This document shows positions 1-12,156 of a stretch of 64,000 nucleotides of DNA, piece after piece (the stretch's first letter is position 1; the number at the start of each line of letters is the position of its first letter). This DNA comes from Symsagittifera roscoffensis (lineage: Eukaryota; Xenacoelomorpha; Acoela; Convolutidae): positions 3,751,688 through 3,815,687 of the forward strand of contig NC_087064.1 in assembly GCF_963678635.1 (NCBI RefSeq), in the 5' to 3' direction. Position numbers and translations under genes: made by a program. The notes below the pieces were generated by a model, which did no database searches, was not told the DNA's origin, and was given only the letters and a program-made list of their open reading frames with translations.

Positions 1-2366
1 TTCGTATCATACATAGATTGGTTGCTGTTGTTTCCTGCAACTTTGCCGCCCTATAATCATTTTTGTAAGAGCTGATCTGATTTCTATCATTTCGAAAATG
101 CATAGCTATAGTAGACGTCTTTTTCGCACTTTCGCTTAAAAGAATTATATGTTGTTTAAAGTCCCTCCCATCGTGATCGAGGTTCAATAAAAGTTCAGTA
201 AAAGTTTTCCGCTCGCGTTTTCCGGCCTGGGTTTTTTGTCCTATCAGAACGTTTTAAAGTCACGAGTTGATAAATTGGCTTTCAAAATGAATTTAGAGAG
301 GAAAATATAGGTTATAGGTTAGTTAAAATATTTATAAATAGATCACTAATTTTATGTCTCCTCTCGTCAGAAAAAAGCTCAGAAATGATTCAATTATTTT
401 TGTCAAGTTCGAAAATTCTGGTGAATATTTTTTTCTTGTAACATCTCGTCTTCAACCCATGACGAGCTCAACAAACGAATCAGCCGAGAATAATTTGCAT
501 AGCTCTTTGAGGATATTTTTTTGATACAGAGCAGTGCTCTAAGAAAATTCCCTTAATGAGTTCTCTTCATAAAATATGTTTGGTCTTTTTAATCCTTTGT
601 ATGCCCTACTGAAGCAAAATTAACTGAAGTCGAATGAAATAATAGCTAATTTGCAGTTTTTTACAGATGAAGTCTCATTCTCTGAAATTTGGGGTTGGGC
701 TATCATTGTTTTGTAGCGGACAATTGAACGGGTAAATTAATTTTGTGCTCCTGTCATTTTGATTGCTTTCACTTTTCCAAACTTCTCCTGTAATTTTGAA
801 TTCCTAACTCAATTTTCAACATCCGGTGTTTAGTCTGAAGTATTTTAGAGTTCATTTAACGAATTCTGGTCTCTAAGCGGTTTGGATATAGGAAAAAAAG
901 TACTTAAGGGCAGGTTATATTGAGTATAAATCGGAAAAGTCTGGGCTTTTTGGCGCTAAGTCCATTCAGTTTAAAGGTCCCAGAGGCGTTAGAAGTTGTC
1001 AATTAGTGAATAATTCAGCTCCGATTAGTTCCACCATTCGAAGATAACTTCAGCTATCTTGAACTTTTATCTGGAGTGAGTAGTTCGTATGGTATCAGAA
1101 AAGAGCTTTATGATTTTCGCAACTAATTTTTTAAAGCTAAAAATAGCAATTTTATCAATTAAATAAGTTCCCGCAGCGCTTTCCCGAACGTTTCAGCGAC
1201 AAATTGTTAAGGGTGCACATTTTAGAGCTTGTTTAGAACTTAATGAAACCAATTTAGCATTGAAATTTTGATTGAAGGAAAAATATCTAGCTTTAAAAGA
1301 AGCTGAGATGAAGTTTTTAAAAGCCTTAAATCTTTTTTTAATCAATTTGTATTATTTTGGATGCAGAATAGCAATCCTTTGTTGAGCCATTTTAATTTAG
1401 TGCATCTTAAAGTTACGTGAAAATCCCTTAAGGGGAACTTGACATTTAAGTTGTGCCACTAAATCTCCTAAAAGGTGATTGACACTGGTACTGAGATTGT
1501 GACAAGATAAGGAAATGGAATTTATGTCACATCATTGAAATGATTTCTATGTTAAGTACGTTTCAACTTCGTCTGTTTTTTTTCTGCGCATTTTTAATGA
1601 GAAAAAGTCATAATCTGTTCGTCTCGGACACTAAATCCCTGTCAAAGTCAACATAGTGTCTTAAGCAGTTGTTTTTGTGTATCATTTAATCAGGCCAAAT
1701 TCCTAATCCCTCCAGAATTTTACATTTCCGGTTGCGAAAATATAGGTCTTTGTTGAGGATAATCCAAAAAGGAATCGACTGTTCGGCTTGATATGAACTT
1801 AATATGAAAACAGCGATGGCAGATGCAATGTATAGGCGGTTAGTAGAGCTTTGAGGCTGTATAAATCGCTGTTTTTTTGTCTTTTTTCATTTAGTTTTCA
1901 GCGGCTAAAAAATGTTCTTGGTAAAATAAAAAACAGTTGTGATCGTACCTTATTGCTTGCCTCGTGTTGCTGTGTCCCTCCCCGACTTTGTGCACCCCCG
2001 GTGGACTGGTCCTTTTCCCTATTCGCCCCTCCTCCCCTCGCCCGTCTGATGCTCTCAACGAGTCCAGGCAGTCGGTAGTAATCGGCTTCGACCTGATCAA
2101 ACGACTCATATTGTGCAATTAACGTATCGCAAATCAGGTGATGTCAAGACAAGATATGAATTTTTTTGTTTTTTTTAAATTGTTTTTTCTTTGTAATTGC
2201 AACAAATAGGTGTCCAAAGTGTGATCGGCTTTCTGAGGCTTTATGGTTCATTTAATTATTTTCCATTTTCTCCATTAATTTCGGGCGATCTGTCGTGAAA
2301 AAAAAACTTTTCAATGGAGTCTAATTATGAAAATTTTTCAGATATTAAGAGAAGATGTCAACTTTG
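1..2366. other. AT-rich noncoding DNA, no gene seen
   Basis: No convincing coding exon is visible on either strand. Short open frames here are low-complexity and lack splice context or family resemblance. The downstream (3') exons of the minus-strand KCTD gene should lie here or just upstream, but I could not identify them. Confidence 0.5.
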
Positions 2367-2657
2367 TCAAACTATGCCATCAGATGGTAGCAGCATCTTA
2401 TGTAGCAGCTCAAATAGTTTTCGTCCATGACAGGAAATGATTTCATTGGATCTTTCATGTGTACCTACCAGTGATGTAGGATTAAATGAACAGTATGAGT
2501 TTTCATCTGAAACTTCAAAATATTCACATGAGGAAATTAAGTCGTGAAAAATTTTTAAAAAAATCAAATTTTGTTCATCAAAATTTTCAAATTTTTGTGG
2601 AAATGTTTTTTTATTGCTTTTGACAATTTTAAGTTTTTTAATGGAAATCACTGGTAC

Positions 2658-3512
2658 CTGTAGCCTGTCCTTTTCAGGAAACTCCTCTGGCAAGACTAGT
2701 TTGGTGTTGCGCAAGTAATCAAGGATGAACCGGAACAGATGTCCGTCTCTGTCCAGGAAGTACCTGCCCCTCGTGTCTCTCAGAGGGGGTGTCTTGCTCT
2801 TTCCAGAGAAGATGATTCCCAGCAGTGAAGTGTTCTCTCGGGTTAGAGTGGACAAAGCTGTCGTGTACACCTAGAGTCAAAAAGTTTGATTTTATTTGCT
2901 CTAATCGATTGCATGAACAATTAATTGCAATCTGGGTTTTTGATATTGTTAGAGCTTTTCTTAATGTCTTTTGAGAGGTGCTTTTTTTGAGGTTCTCTAA
3001 ATAAGAAGTAGGCTCTCCAAAAAGGTACCAGTTTTCCGGGCTCTAATCTACGCCCGTTGCACACATACACACATTAAAAGTTTTTGGTTTTCATTTTACT
3101 CGACATCAGAAAACTTATGCCGGCATTTTTCCTTTCCACGTTAGAAGTGGTGTCTTACATATTTTCATGGCTAAATATGCGGTATAACCTTATAAGGTAT
3201 GTTGCACAAATGTGAATTTAATTTGTTCATCTGGCTAAACTTCAGCTGTACATTTTGAGAACAACTCTGAAAGTAATTTTTGAAACGAAATGGAAAATAA
3301 ATTGTGCTGAAAGTAGAAAAAGTCCCATTTTGATTTTTTATTGACGTTACCTGTCCTCCGACGTTGAGCTCAACTACAGATGGGAACTGAGTTCCAGCAA
3401 TGTCCAATGTCTCGCCAGTCGTCTCGTCCTTGTTTGGATTTGGCGCCGCTGATTCGGACTCGGACCCGTTATGACTGGCCGACGACTTGGATCTATCTTC
3501 CTCTAAACCCAT
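2658..3512 (-). CDS. KCTD8/12/16-type BTB (T1) domain protein, N-terminal two exons
   Basis: Exon 1 is 3512-3351 and exon 2 is 2870-2658, both phase 0, with GT-AG borders (donor GTAACG after GGACAG; acceptor ending GACTCTAG; second donor GTACCA). Together they give about 125 residues: an acidic Ser/Glu-rich N-terminus, then a BTB/T1 fold starting VVELNVGGQ and running through RGRYFLDRDGHLFRFILDYLR and LVLPEEFPEKDRLQ. This wording is typical of the KCTD8/12/16 group, which in vertebrates are auxiliary subunits of GABA-B receptors. The C-terminal H1-like domain is not resolved. The exon 2 frame stays open to 2367 and shows an EYFEV string like the start of the next family segment, but no AG acceptor precedes it. 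The start ATG has a splice acceptor only 6 nt upstream (AG at 3520-3519). Subfamily assignment is by motif recall only. Confidence 0.8.
2871..3350 (-). other. Intron 1 of the KCTD-like gene
   Basis: AT-rich sequence between the two BTB exons. No other feature seen. Confidence 0.7.
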
Positions 3513-3589
3513 TCTTCTCTAAACATCAAGGTGAAGTTTTTGATGTTAGAATCGGTTTTTAATTACCATAAGTAAAGGAATTAAAAGTA

Positions 3590-3793
3590 ATGGGGAGCGG
3601 TGGTGAAGTGGCTACGTCTCCGCCTCTCGAACGAAAGGTCGGATGATCGAGGCCCACCAGGATCCATTCTCGTTGCTTGAGGGCATATAAAGTAGCCATA
3701 AGATTGCATGTACATCTTAACCAGGGGTATAACAGCGTTTCTCCGTCAAAAGCTGAACAGCTCGTATGATCGTCGTTTCCCTTGTGATTAAAT
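3590..3793 (+). repeat. tRNA-derived SINE, copy 1
   Basis: It starts with a Pol III A-box-like TGGTGAAGTGG and a weak B-box region (GGTCGGATGATCGAGG). A tail follows that is shared with three other copies in the window: GAGGCCCACC, TTGCTTGAGGG, ATTGCATGTA, an AGGGGTATAACAGCG-type string and AACAGCTCGTAT. The copies at 40.53, 41.64 and 47.30 kb align over the same blocks, so this is a dispersed family. Confidence 0.7.
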
Positions 3794-6354
3794 CGTCTAA
3801 AAATTATCCTGCTCGGGTCGACCCCGCTACATGTATGGGTTGCTTGGCATTTCAGTTTTTTTACTTGAGTAATTGGACGGGTGTCGTCTTTTTTTGCAAC
3901 AAAGATATTTTGACTCCACTTTTTATCCCATTCACTTTTACCCTTTGCATGTTTCACTCCACAAAATACATCACCCTACTTAAATCTGATTAGTAGCAAA
4001 TAATTCGATCCCTTCATTAAGAATACAGAAATTGACTCTTCCGACTTTCGATAATTTCGTGATAATTGAGTAAAAAAATGAATTAATTCAAAAGTTGATT
4101 GGTTTATTGTTAAAGACAAGTGGTTTTAAACCCAGGGTTTGAATGATGCAAGACTTTGAAGATTTACTTGTTTCCTGTCTGTCGAATAATTTTTAGATCG
4201 CTCTGTATAAAGAAAGAGCGAATTGATTTTTCCTTGTCCCACTCAACTTGAAGTATCAAATACACAGTTTTGTTTTTCATTAGTTGAAATGATGAAGTTG
4301 AGTTTGTCGACATGATGATACTTTAAAAGTGAAATCTTCCTGAGAAATCCAATCGTAATTGCGAATGCGACATCTCGTTTTTAATATTGAGAATGCTAAA
4401 TTGAAGTTGATACCCTTTAATATTGAGAAAAACTTGGACAAGGCAGGGATGGCGCCAAAATTTCTTCATATCCTGAAAAATTGGATTTGATTTTATCATT
4501 CGCGAGCGGTATTCTAATATGAACAGCGGCATAAATACCCGTTTAACGCCAGCGAAAATTGATATTTTTGCAACTTTTTATTTGATCTTTGACTCCTAAA
4601 TTTGTCTTAATTTTCAAAATTTTTATGAGAGTCGTTTGCTTTCAGAACAATTAAGTCAAATTAAAGCGAAAATTATCTTGTTTTTTTTTGTCAGTTAAGT
4701 TCTCCAATTTCAGTTAAAATGCTTCATAATTGCTATTTGAAGTAACATTTATTACTTACTCTTTGCTGTAAAAAGCTGTGATCTCAAATAAGATGGAGAA
4801 AAATGAAAGATATTCAAATATATTCAAATTTAATGAGAAAATTAGTATTAACTAAAATAAATGTGTAAATTACACATTTTTCTCGGAAGTTTAAATGTTA
4901 GTTCAAGCAATAGGTAAAATTGCTTCAGACTGTCACCAAATGGTAAATCTGAAGCAAAAAGGATGAAAAACTGTTAAGGTCTGATATGAATTCGGCTATA
5001 AATCAGCGTGTCAGTTAATGAAAAAAGAAACGGAGTTCAAATTTTTGAGGCTGGAAGAAATAATAGTATGGGAGAGCAGAGAAGACTTATTGGTAATATA
5101 GGGATTAGACTTCGATTTTGTTTTGGCTTATAAACTGCCTCCGGCTTATAAAATTTGAAATTTCCGGCCTCCCCTTGGTCTTTTAAGATTATTTTTTCTC
5201 CATGTCTAACGACGCTGGTCAAAATATGAGAAATTTTTGTGAAATAATTGTAAAAGAAACAGGGAATAGGTCCAATGAGATCAGTACGCTTTGTAAAAAA
5301 TAATCAAGGAAAAAATTGGCGGAATCAATTATCACTTTTTTTTCTAATAAGCGAGTAGTAAAGTTTATTCGAACAAATCGATTTTATATTAAAATACAGA
5401 ATGGCCGAAATATTAAAGCATTGATATACATAAAAAAAGAACAAGTGAGTTTAGAGTCTTGAAAATGCAAGTCTTGTAGAAGGTACTATCTTTGAAAATA
5501 CCCTTTGCCTATTTCGTTGTTCTTTGACGCATGCTGATTTTGAAAGCAAAATTCAGCAATGTCTCAAAAAGTTACTAATGAACCATTTCGTAAGTAGTAT
5601 AAACCTCTGAGATTGCTTAAAAAATTAGCCCTTTGAGCATTCTCCTTGTGTGAGCTCTGAATAAAAATGTAATGTTCAGCTTTGAAATCTGAAGTCCTGA
5701 TTGAAACGAGAGAAAGGAAGCGACTTTTAATTCAGTGTCTTACCTTATTTCAACTACGCTGATTAATTCGGTAGTCAGAACAAAGAATGTGTCGTTTTTC
5801 TTCTTCGCTTGTGAAAGTAACTGCAGATATATTTCTACCAGCAAGTGGGTAAAATAGCCTGCCTTAGAAAAGAGAGGCTACTGTTAAAAGAACACGCGTA
5901 AGGTGATGTTAGTAGTAGCAGGGAATGAATTAAAGGGTTAATCCTGCGACGATCAGCAAGAAATGATTGCTCTAATTTGCACGCAAAAGAAACCTGAACC
6001 CAACCTAACCCCAGAATTTATGTCTTCTTTCTCTGTAAAAAGCCCTTTTTTCCAAAAAAAAATACCTCGACCTTCTTTATGTGTATATTTCATGTAAAGT
6101 TTATTACATTTGCGCGATGTTTTATTGCAGATTTTATGTTACCACTCGTCTAATTTGTGTAAAATAGGGTCCAGGTTTTTTTATTGCCAGACATTTGGGT
6201 GCAACGTAATAGAACCGATTGATTCCAAGAAATCAACTTCTATTTTTCAAGAACTTCACTATTATTATTAAATATAAACATTTTTTGCTCAAACTATTGA
6301 AAATGGGGAGGAACTTGTATTCGGGTGTGTTTTAATTTTTTTGTTGGTTTTCCA
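3794..6354. other. Noncoding, nothing recognised
   Basis: AT-rich with scattered short open frames, none with a recognisable domain or splice pattern. Confidence 0.4.
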
Positions 6355-7690
6355 CGCAAAATCAGGTACTATAAATAAGCGGAATGGATCGAGTGATGTA
6401 TCAAATTCAAGCCCTTTCAGTTATCATTTGAACGACATTCAATTGAGTTTCCAAAAAAAATTCTCAAAGTTGAGAAAAACCGGCTTACAATTTTTTGAGT
6501 TTTAGTACAATTTCGAGCGAGTAAAGCGATCTAGTAACGTTTGTTATATAAAAATATTGGCAATTTAGGCTGAAAAACTTGATTTCACTACAAAGCGTTT
6601 TGACAGCGTCATTAAGCCATTTCTCTGCAAAAAATAAGGAACAATTTTTCATAGGAAAACTTAGGAAAGAGTTTTTTTTATTCATTTACTCGTTTATTTA
6701 TTTTTTCAAGACAAATATAGTATAATATGCTGAATTCACTACACATTTTTATAGTTCTATAATCCCACCACGCAGAAGAAACGACGTTAATTTGAAGGTA
6801 AAAAGTTTTTTTTTGTAGTTTACGAATGTGTTCGCAGCATTCTGTGCTACTTGCACAGCAACCGGCTAGCCTTGTTTTTCTTTTTTTTGTTCTCGCAAAT
6901 TCAGGTACCACAAAAAATCATCGGATTAGTAGAATGATTTATCATATTGAAGCCCTTTCTGTCGAGATTCGAACAATATGTCGAGAAAAACCAGTTTGAA
7001 TTTTTCGATTTTAGGTCGAATTTCAAGCTAATAAGGTGAGCGTGCAGGCTTACCATGGCTTATTTATGCTTGATTTAAGCCGTGAAAACTTGATAACCTG
7101 AGTTTTTCTTGAGTAAATTTAGAAATTGGAGTTTTTAAGCGCCAATTTGGGAATCACTAATTTCAAAATTCTGCAAAAAAAAAATATTTTTGAACAGTTT
7201 GAATTTTTCACGATTTTTTCTTATCATTTTTCGAGTCGATTTTGTTCAAAAACTGTTTTGCTATTGGACTATTGACTACTATGACTAACGGATATGCCTA
7301 AGTTTTCTTTTTTTTCGTTCAGATGTTTTTATCGCATCACGTAGGAAAAACGGCAGTAAATTGAAAAAACTTTTTTTACGTATTTTGTAAGACTATGGCC
7401 ATCCCTGTTTTTCGAAAGTAGCGTGAAGCTCCACTTCACCTGTGCTCGAGTATATGATATGATTTATGAAAAAGAGAGGCGGGGCTGAAATTGTAAACAC
7501 AAGCAAAGAGCGACAAGCAAAAAAAAAGAAATTGCAGAAATTAGTGTGATAGAGGGACTACGGATACGCGGATTTTTTTTCCCAGAGTTTTTTTAATTTC
7601 AAATTGCGATTGGATTTTTTTGAAACTCAAAATTTATGAAAAAGACTGGTCGGAACATTTTTATATACTTGCACAGCAACCGATTAGTTT
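6355..7690. repeat. Cluster of dispersed repeats (two blocks sharing 'CCCTTTC' core; hairpin ends)
   Basis: Blocks at about 6355-6535 and 6895-7045 share an ordered set of short motifs: a TCAGGTAC start, a GTGATGTATCAAATT/ATGATTTATCATATT string, AAGCCCTTTC, GAGAAAAACC, and TTTCGAGCGAGTAAAG/TTTCAAGCTAATAAGG. The same motifs recur inverted at 15.15-15.38 and 45.40-45.60 kb, and directly at 17.10-17.23 kb. Hairpin CTGTGC..GCACAG (6842-6858, minus sense) and a matching half at 7668-7690 next to GGTCGGAACATT flank part of the cluster, suggesting nested non-autonomous transposons. Confidence 0.5.
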
Positions 7691-8727
7691 CAATTTTTTA
7701 CGGTATTATTGAGTAGACAAAACGGGTGTTTAAATAAAAATACGACACGGTTATCCTGTTATTTGGTTAAGTTAATTGATAGTTTATTGCCGCTCTGTTA
7801 CCTGATAAATCAAGTTGTCGGAGAAAACGTCAATTTTATGTGTGCAATTCAATAAACGGAGGTTGGAATCTGGAATGAATTTTCAGATAGTCACGATGAA
7901 CAAAAATAGGTTAGCGGTGTTTTTGTGACAAAGTAAAAGGCTGGATTGGATATGAACTGTTTGATTGGTTTAAAATAGTTTGAAGGTGAATGAATTTAAG
8001 GTCGAGGGTTGATAAGTTCAGGTTTGATGAATTGAAATTATGGGTGTTCGGTACTAACAATAGCTTCGTATTTTTGTGAAGTTAAAACTTGAAACTGGGT
8101 TGAACGCAAAAATTGTGCAGATGAAATTAAGTCGGAGACTTTAAGAGGGATTAGCATAAATTCACTTAACTCAAGTCAGGTGGGCGGGGTAACTAGAAGG
8201 GCTTTGCGTGAACTAACTCAATTCATTTAGCACGGTGCTGCACGCAAAGCACAAAAAATGTTTCGATTTATTTCTACACTAAATATTCCTTCGAATAATA
8301 AATTGTAGTAGCAATAAGTACAGAATGCAACAGGCTTTGTAGAAAAAATAAATTTATCTACGTCAATTTGGACACGTCAAAAATCGAGGACTGATATTTA
8401 TTTGCCCTTTCAAAGATTTTTTGAAAGAAGTGTTTTAATCTAAGACGTTGGTTTTCAAACACTCGAAGAAAAAGCCTTTTAAGTGCTTGTTTGTTTTCAG
8501 CGAGCGATTTTATTCGCAGGGACAAATCGTCTCCTAAAAGAAAAACAAAACACTAGAAAAGGTATCTTTTACTGATATACATTTTTTGCAACGTTAGCCT
8601 TTCATCTCGATTCATAAAATATCTGATCCATTTTAACTGGAATTTTTAAACACCTGCAATGGTTAGAATTAGTAATGAGCATAGCCGGAAAATCAACAGT
8701 AATTTATAACCTCCGTCAGGTTATTGG
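7691..8727. other. Noncoding, nothing recognised
   Basis: AT-rich; no gene-like structure or clear repeat seen. Confidence 0.4.
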
Positions 8728-9303
8728 ATTTCTATCTTAGAGTTATTTTTCTACACGATACTGGTAATTGTACATACAATTTCAATGCTCTTTTTCTAAA
8801 AGGAAGACATTTTAGCAAGAAATTTACAATTCATTGACGGAAAGTCATTGTGTTTTCCCCTTGTATCAAAGAGGGAGTAGTCTTTGACAAAAAAAAAACA
8901 AAGCAATTGTGGCGTCAAACATCAAAACATAATTTAGTATCTCTGCTTTCTTAAGTTCAGTTTCTTACTTGGTCATAGATGCATGGCGATATCACATTTT
9001 ATAGTGCAAAAGTCGAATTTCTATCTTAGGGTTATTTTTCTACATGATACTGGTAATTGTACATACAATTTCAATGCTCTTTTTCTAAAAGGAAGACATT
9101 TTAGCAAAAAATTTACAATTCATTGACGGAAAGTCATTGTGTTTTCCCCTTGTATCAAAGAGGGAGTAGTCTTTGACAAAAAAAACAAAGCAATTGTGGC
9201 GTCAAACATCAAAACATAATTTAGTATCTCTGCTTTCTTAAGTTCAGTTTCTTACTTGGTCATAGATGCATGGCGATATCACATTTTATAGTGCAAAAGT
9301 CGA
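8728..9303. repeat. Tandem direct duplication, ~289 bp x 2
   Basis: 8728-9016 is followed head to tail by 9017-9303. The copies are nearly identical, with a few substitutions such as TTAGAG/TTAGGG and ACACGA/ACATGA, plus a 2-nt difference in an A-tract. Each copy ends with CACATTTTATAGTGCAAAAG. This looks like a recent segmental duplication of unique-looking DNA; no coding content is evident. Confidence 0.9.
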
Positions 9304-9944
9304 AAGTTTATAATGTTTTTTTTGTTTTTCTCGAAGAAGGGAAAAGTTTTCCAAAAATAAGTTGTTATTTTCAAAGGGTACTATTTTGGTACTATTTTAT
9401 GAAAGTTAGTCCTGCTGGAAAACTTAAAAATTGTTTAAGGGCGTTTTTGGTGCAACGTCGGACAAAGTAAGTAAACGTGAGTAAACTTTAGACGTTAGCA
9501 TCTGTTCTCTATTTTGCTTGTAACTAGTGTTGGCCGATCGTCAAGCGATCGTGGCACAAATTGAAGGGTGTGAGACCCCTATTCTACTAGTCGGAGTTTC
9601 AATGCCGCACTTTGCATAAGTTTGATTTGTATTTGGTGGCGTTAATGCTACACAGCGTTGGCAATTTATTAAATCTGTAGCTGCTTTATCGGTGGCGAGT
9701 GTTGGCAAAGTTTCAATGACCCATGGCGCAGATGCGAGGACATGAGATTCCTAATCTCGAGGACGGAGAATCCGACACAAAGAAAGTTTTTTTCACCGAA
9801 GGCTTATTTCCTACCTTTTCTTATTTCAATGTTTAGAGCTGCTTTTTTCGTTTTGTTGCTAGTGTTTTCGAAACGAAAAGTAACAATATTTTTTTGCTAT
9901 GAGAAATTTGTTCGTGAATCTCTTTTGAGCCTTTTTCCAACACA

Positions 9945-10715
9945 CAAACTTGCGAGAGCAAGTGACTTAACATCGGGAACTAAATTTTTTTCCCGTAAAC
10001 ACTTAGTTTTTTAAGCAGCGAGTCTTGCTCTCGGTTACCGGCCGGAACTTGTTTACTTTTTACCCTTGCGATAGCCGTTCATTTTTCTTTCGGCCTTTTA
10101 TTTGTCTGCTTATGCTTTTTCGGCCTAATTGCCTCATCTAAGAATCGTTTTTTTTAGCAGTAAAAAGTTTAACTGCAATTATTTTAAGCATTTTAAAAAT
10201 CCGGCCGAATCAAAGTTTGCTTTTCAATTTGTTGTAATTTTAACTGCTCGATTCGTTAAAATTCATTTTTTTTCATTGTTTCGTCTTTTTTATCGGCCTA
10301 ATTAATATCGACTCAGTGGCGTTGTTACATTTTTGTGCGCCTGTGTGTGCTCTGAGGGGAAAATGGACTTAACAGTTTGTATAAGTTGAGAGTTTTTTGA
10401 ATTCTTTTTGTCATAAAGGGTTTCTGCTCAGGTTTTTTCGGCTTTGTTACCGCTTGGTAACTATAGATTCAAATACTATCAACCGTCTGGCGTAGAGGTC
10501 AAACATTTTTGAAAGCGTAAAGGACCTTTTTTTTGAAAACTTAGTTTCTGTATAGCATTCCCAAAGCTCATTGTTGAGTTTCTAATGATGCAGGCAATTT
10601 TTTTCCGGATATTTTGGGCTTTTGTTGCAATTTCTATTGATTTTTTTTTCTCGTTTGATTTAACTAGTCATTCATATTTGTATCGCAAGTGGCGCGAAGC
10701 TCAGCTTCGCCTCTC
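9945..10715 (+). repeat. Hairpin-ended dispersed repeat, copy A
   Basis: The left part has CTTGCGAGAGCAAG followed by CATCGGGAACTA. The middle has CGGCC-rich strings and TTTGTCTGCTTATG. The right end has TATCGCAAGTGGCGCG then GAAGCTCAGCTTCGCCTCT. The same order of marks recurs at 17.58-19.05 and 42.70-43.41 kb. TTGCGAT at the left and ATCGCAA at the right form a subterminal inverted repeat. Family unknown. Confidence 0.5.
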
Positions 10716-10762
10716 CGTCCACTATGCACCTATGTATGTGTTTATTAGGCACTTAGCACAGG

Positions 10763-11032
10763 CACATTCCAGACAGTGCTATTTTTTATTAGGCACTTAG
10801 CACAGTGGTAAGGCGTTCACTTCGAAATCGTCAGATCGTGTATTCGATCCCATGCCATGGCAATGATAGTGTGTGAGGACAAGCTCTCACTTGACCTCCA
10901 GCTTCAGGTTAACCACAACCTGACCAAATTTGGCTGCAATAGTTGTACCACGTAAAAGTTCTAGACGCAAAAACACGGCCTTGAGTCGCGAAAAACAGCT
11001 TCACTCAGCAAAATAGCACTGTCTGGAATGTG
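10763..11032 (+). mobile_element. Small TIR element enclosing a tRNA-like sequence
   Basis: The ends are perfect inverted repeats of about 23 bp (left begins CACATTCCAGACAGTGC, right ends GCACTGTCTGGAATGTG). Inside lies a tRNA-like stretch with TTAGCACAGTGGTAAGGCG (A-box-like) and GTATTCGATCCC (B-box-like). The string ATTAGGCACTTAGCACAG occurs both just outside the left repeat and again just inside it, so the left arm sits between two copies of the tRNA-like 5' end. Confidence 0.65.
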
Positions 11033-11163
11033 GGGAGATAATACAAATGGACTATCCTCGACAGGACTGTTAAGGCCTACTGATAGCTCCTCTGCGATTC
11101 GCAGGAACTACAATTATTGTTATTAATAATCTTGAGTTACTATGGAACCTCGACACATTAGAG

Positions 11164-11375
11164 GACCCTTTTCACTTGGTCTAGAGTAAAGCACGCGAAT
11201 TCGGAATATGATGTCTGGGTTTCGATCCGCACTGGGACAGTTTTTGAAGATCTTGTGAAGTTTACCTTGCTTGATTATGGAACCTGAACGTCATTCAGAT
11301 CCCTCTCATTTGGTCTAAAGGCAAAGTACGCGAGTTCGGAACCTAAGGTTAAGGGTTCGAGTCGCGCCGCACGTG
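11164..11375 (+). repeat. Two tRNA-like (Pol III box) repeats in tandem
   Basis: Two similar stretches start near 11165 and 11297. Each has a CTTGGTCTAGAG/TTTGGTCTAAAG A-box-like region, a GCGAATTCGGAA/GCGAGTTCGGAA middle, and a B-box-like GGTTTCGATCC or GGGTTCGAGTC. Acceptor-stem pairing is not convincing, so these are read as tRNA-derived repeats, not tRNA genes. Confidence 0.5.
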
Positions 11376-12156
11376 TTTTTAGATGTGTGGAAGTTATTTT
11401 TTTTTTGGAACACGTGAGTTGTCACTCTATTTTTTGTCAACTTATTTTTGTCAGCTTGCATCAATATTTTTAGTAGGTTATTTCAATTATGATTAAAATT
11501 CGTGCTGTAGATTTTTTTGGCCTAAATGTGTTCCTTTCATTCAGTATTGTTTTAGTTGCCTCGTTTTGCATCGTTGAGAATACTAAAATTGATGCAGTTG
11601 TAAAAAACGGGGCCTTAAAATTTGAATTTCGAAGTTTTAGATTAAATTTTTCTATGACATCTTTTTGTTTTCGGCTCAACTGGCGTTCATTCGAGATAAA
11701 GTGTTGCGAAGCTCCGTTGCGCCCGTGTGTAAAAATAAATAACCTGAAAAAAGGAAACTACTGTGCTACATGCATATGAACAGGTGATATGACTTATAAT
11801 TTTCTGTGTAAGATAATCGTCAGATAGACTCGGGTGATATGTCAGTTTAAGGCCGTTTCAGTCGTGATTAGGTGGATATAAAAGTTTTCGAAAAGAGTTG
11901 AAAGGAAAACCGTTAGATATTTTTGCTTATTAGACTTACGAGTTACTGAATAATTTTTGCTGAAGTATGACGTTCATTGGGCCATATGATTTTAGCGTGC
12001 AAGCAAACATATTATAATCAATTAAGTAGAAGGAAAACAGAGCCACAAACTAATTAGCGACAAGTTTAAAACACAGAGATATTTTTAATTGAATCAATTT
12101 TTTCCATCTTTTGGGGTTTTCAGCGTCATTTCGTTTTCCTGAGTGCTTATTTTTCA
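11376..12156. other. Noncoding, a hairpin-end remnant only
   Basis: The only landmark is GTTGCGAAGCTCCGTTGCGCCCGTGTGT-type sequence near 11702-11735, a right end of the hairpin-ended family. No gene seen. Confidence 0.4.

Noticed and set aside
1851-2118. Opposing 75-aa ORFs near 2 kb
   Set aside because: No domain, no conservation cue, and no splice context.
3559-3957. Minus-strand 132-aa ORF
   Set aside because: Antisense reading of a SINE copy.
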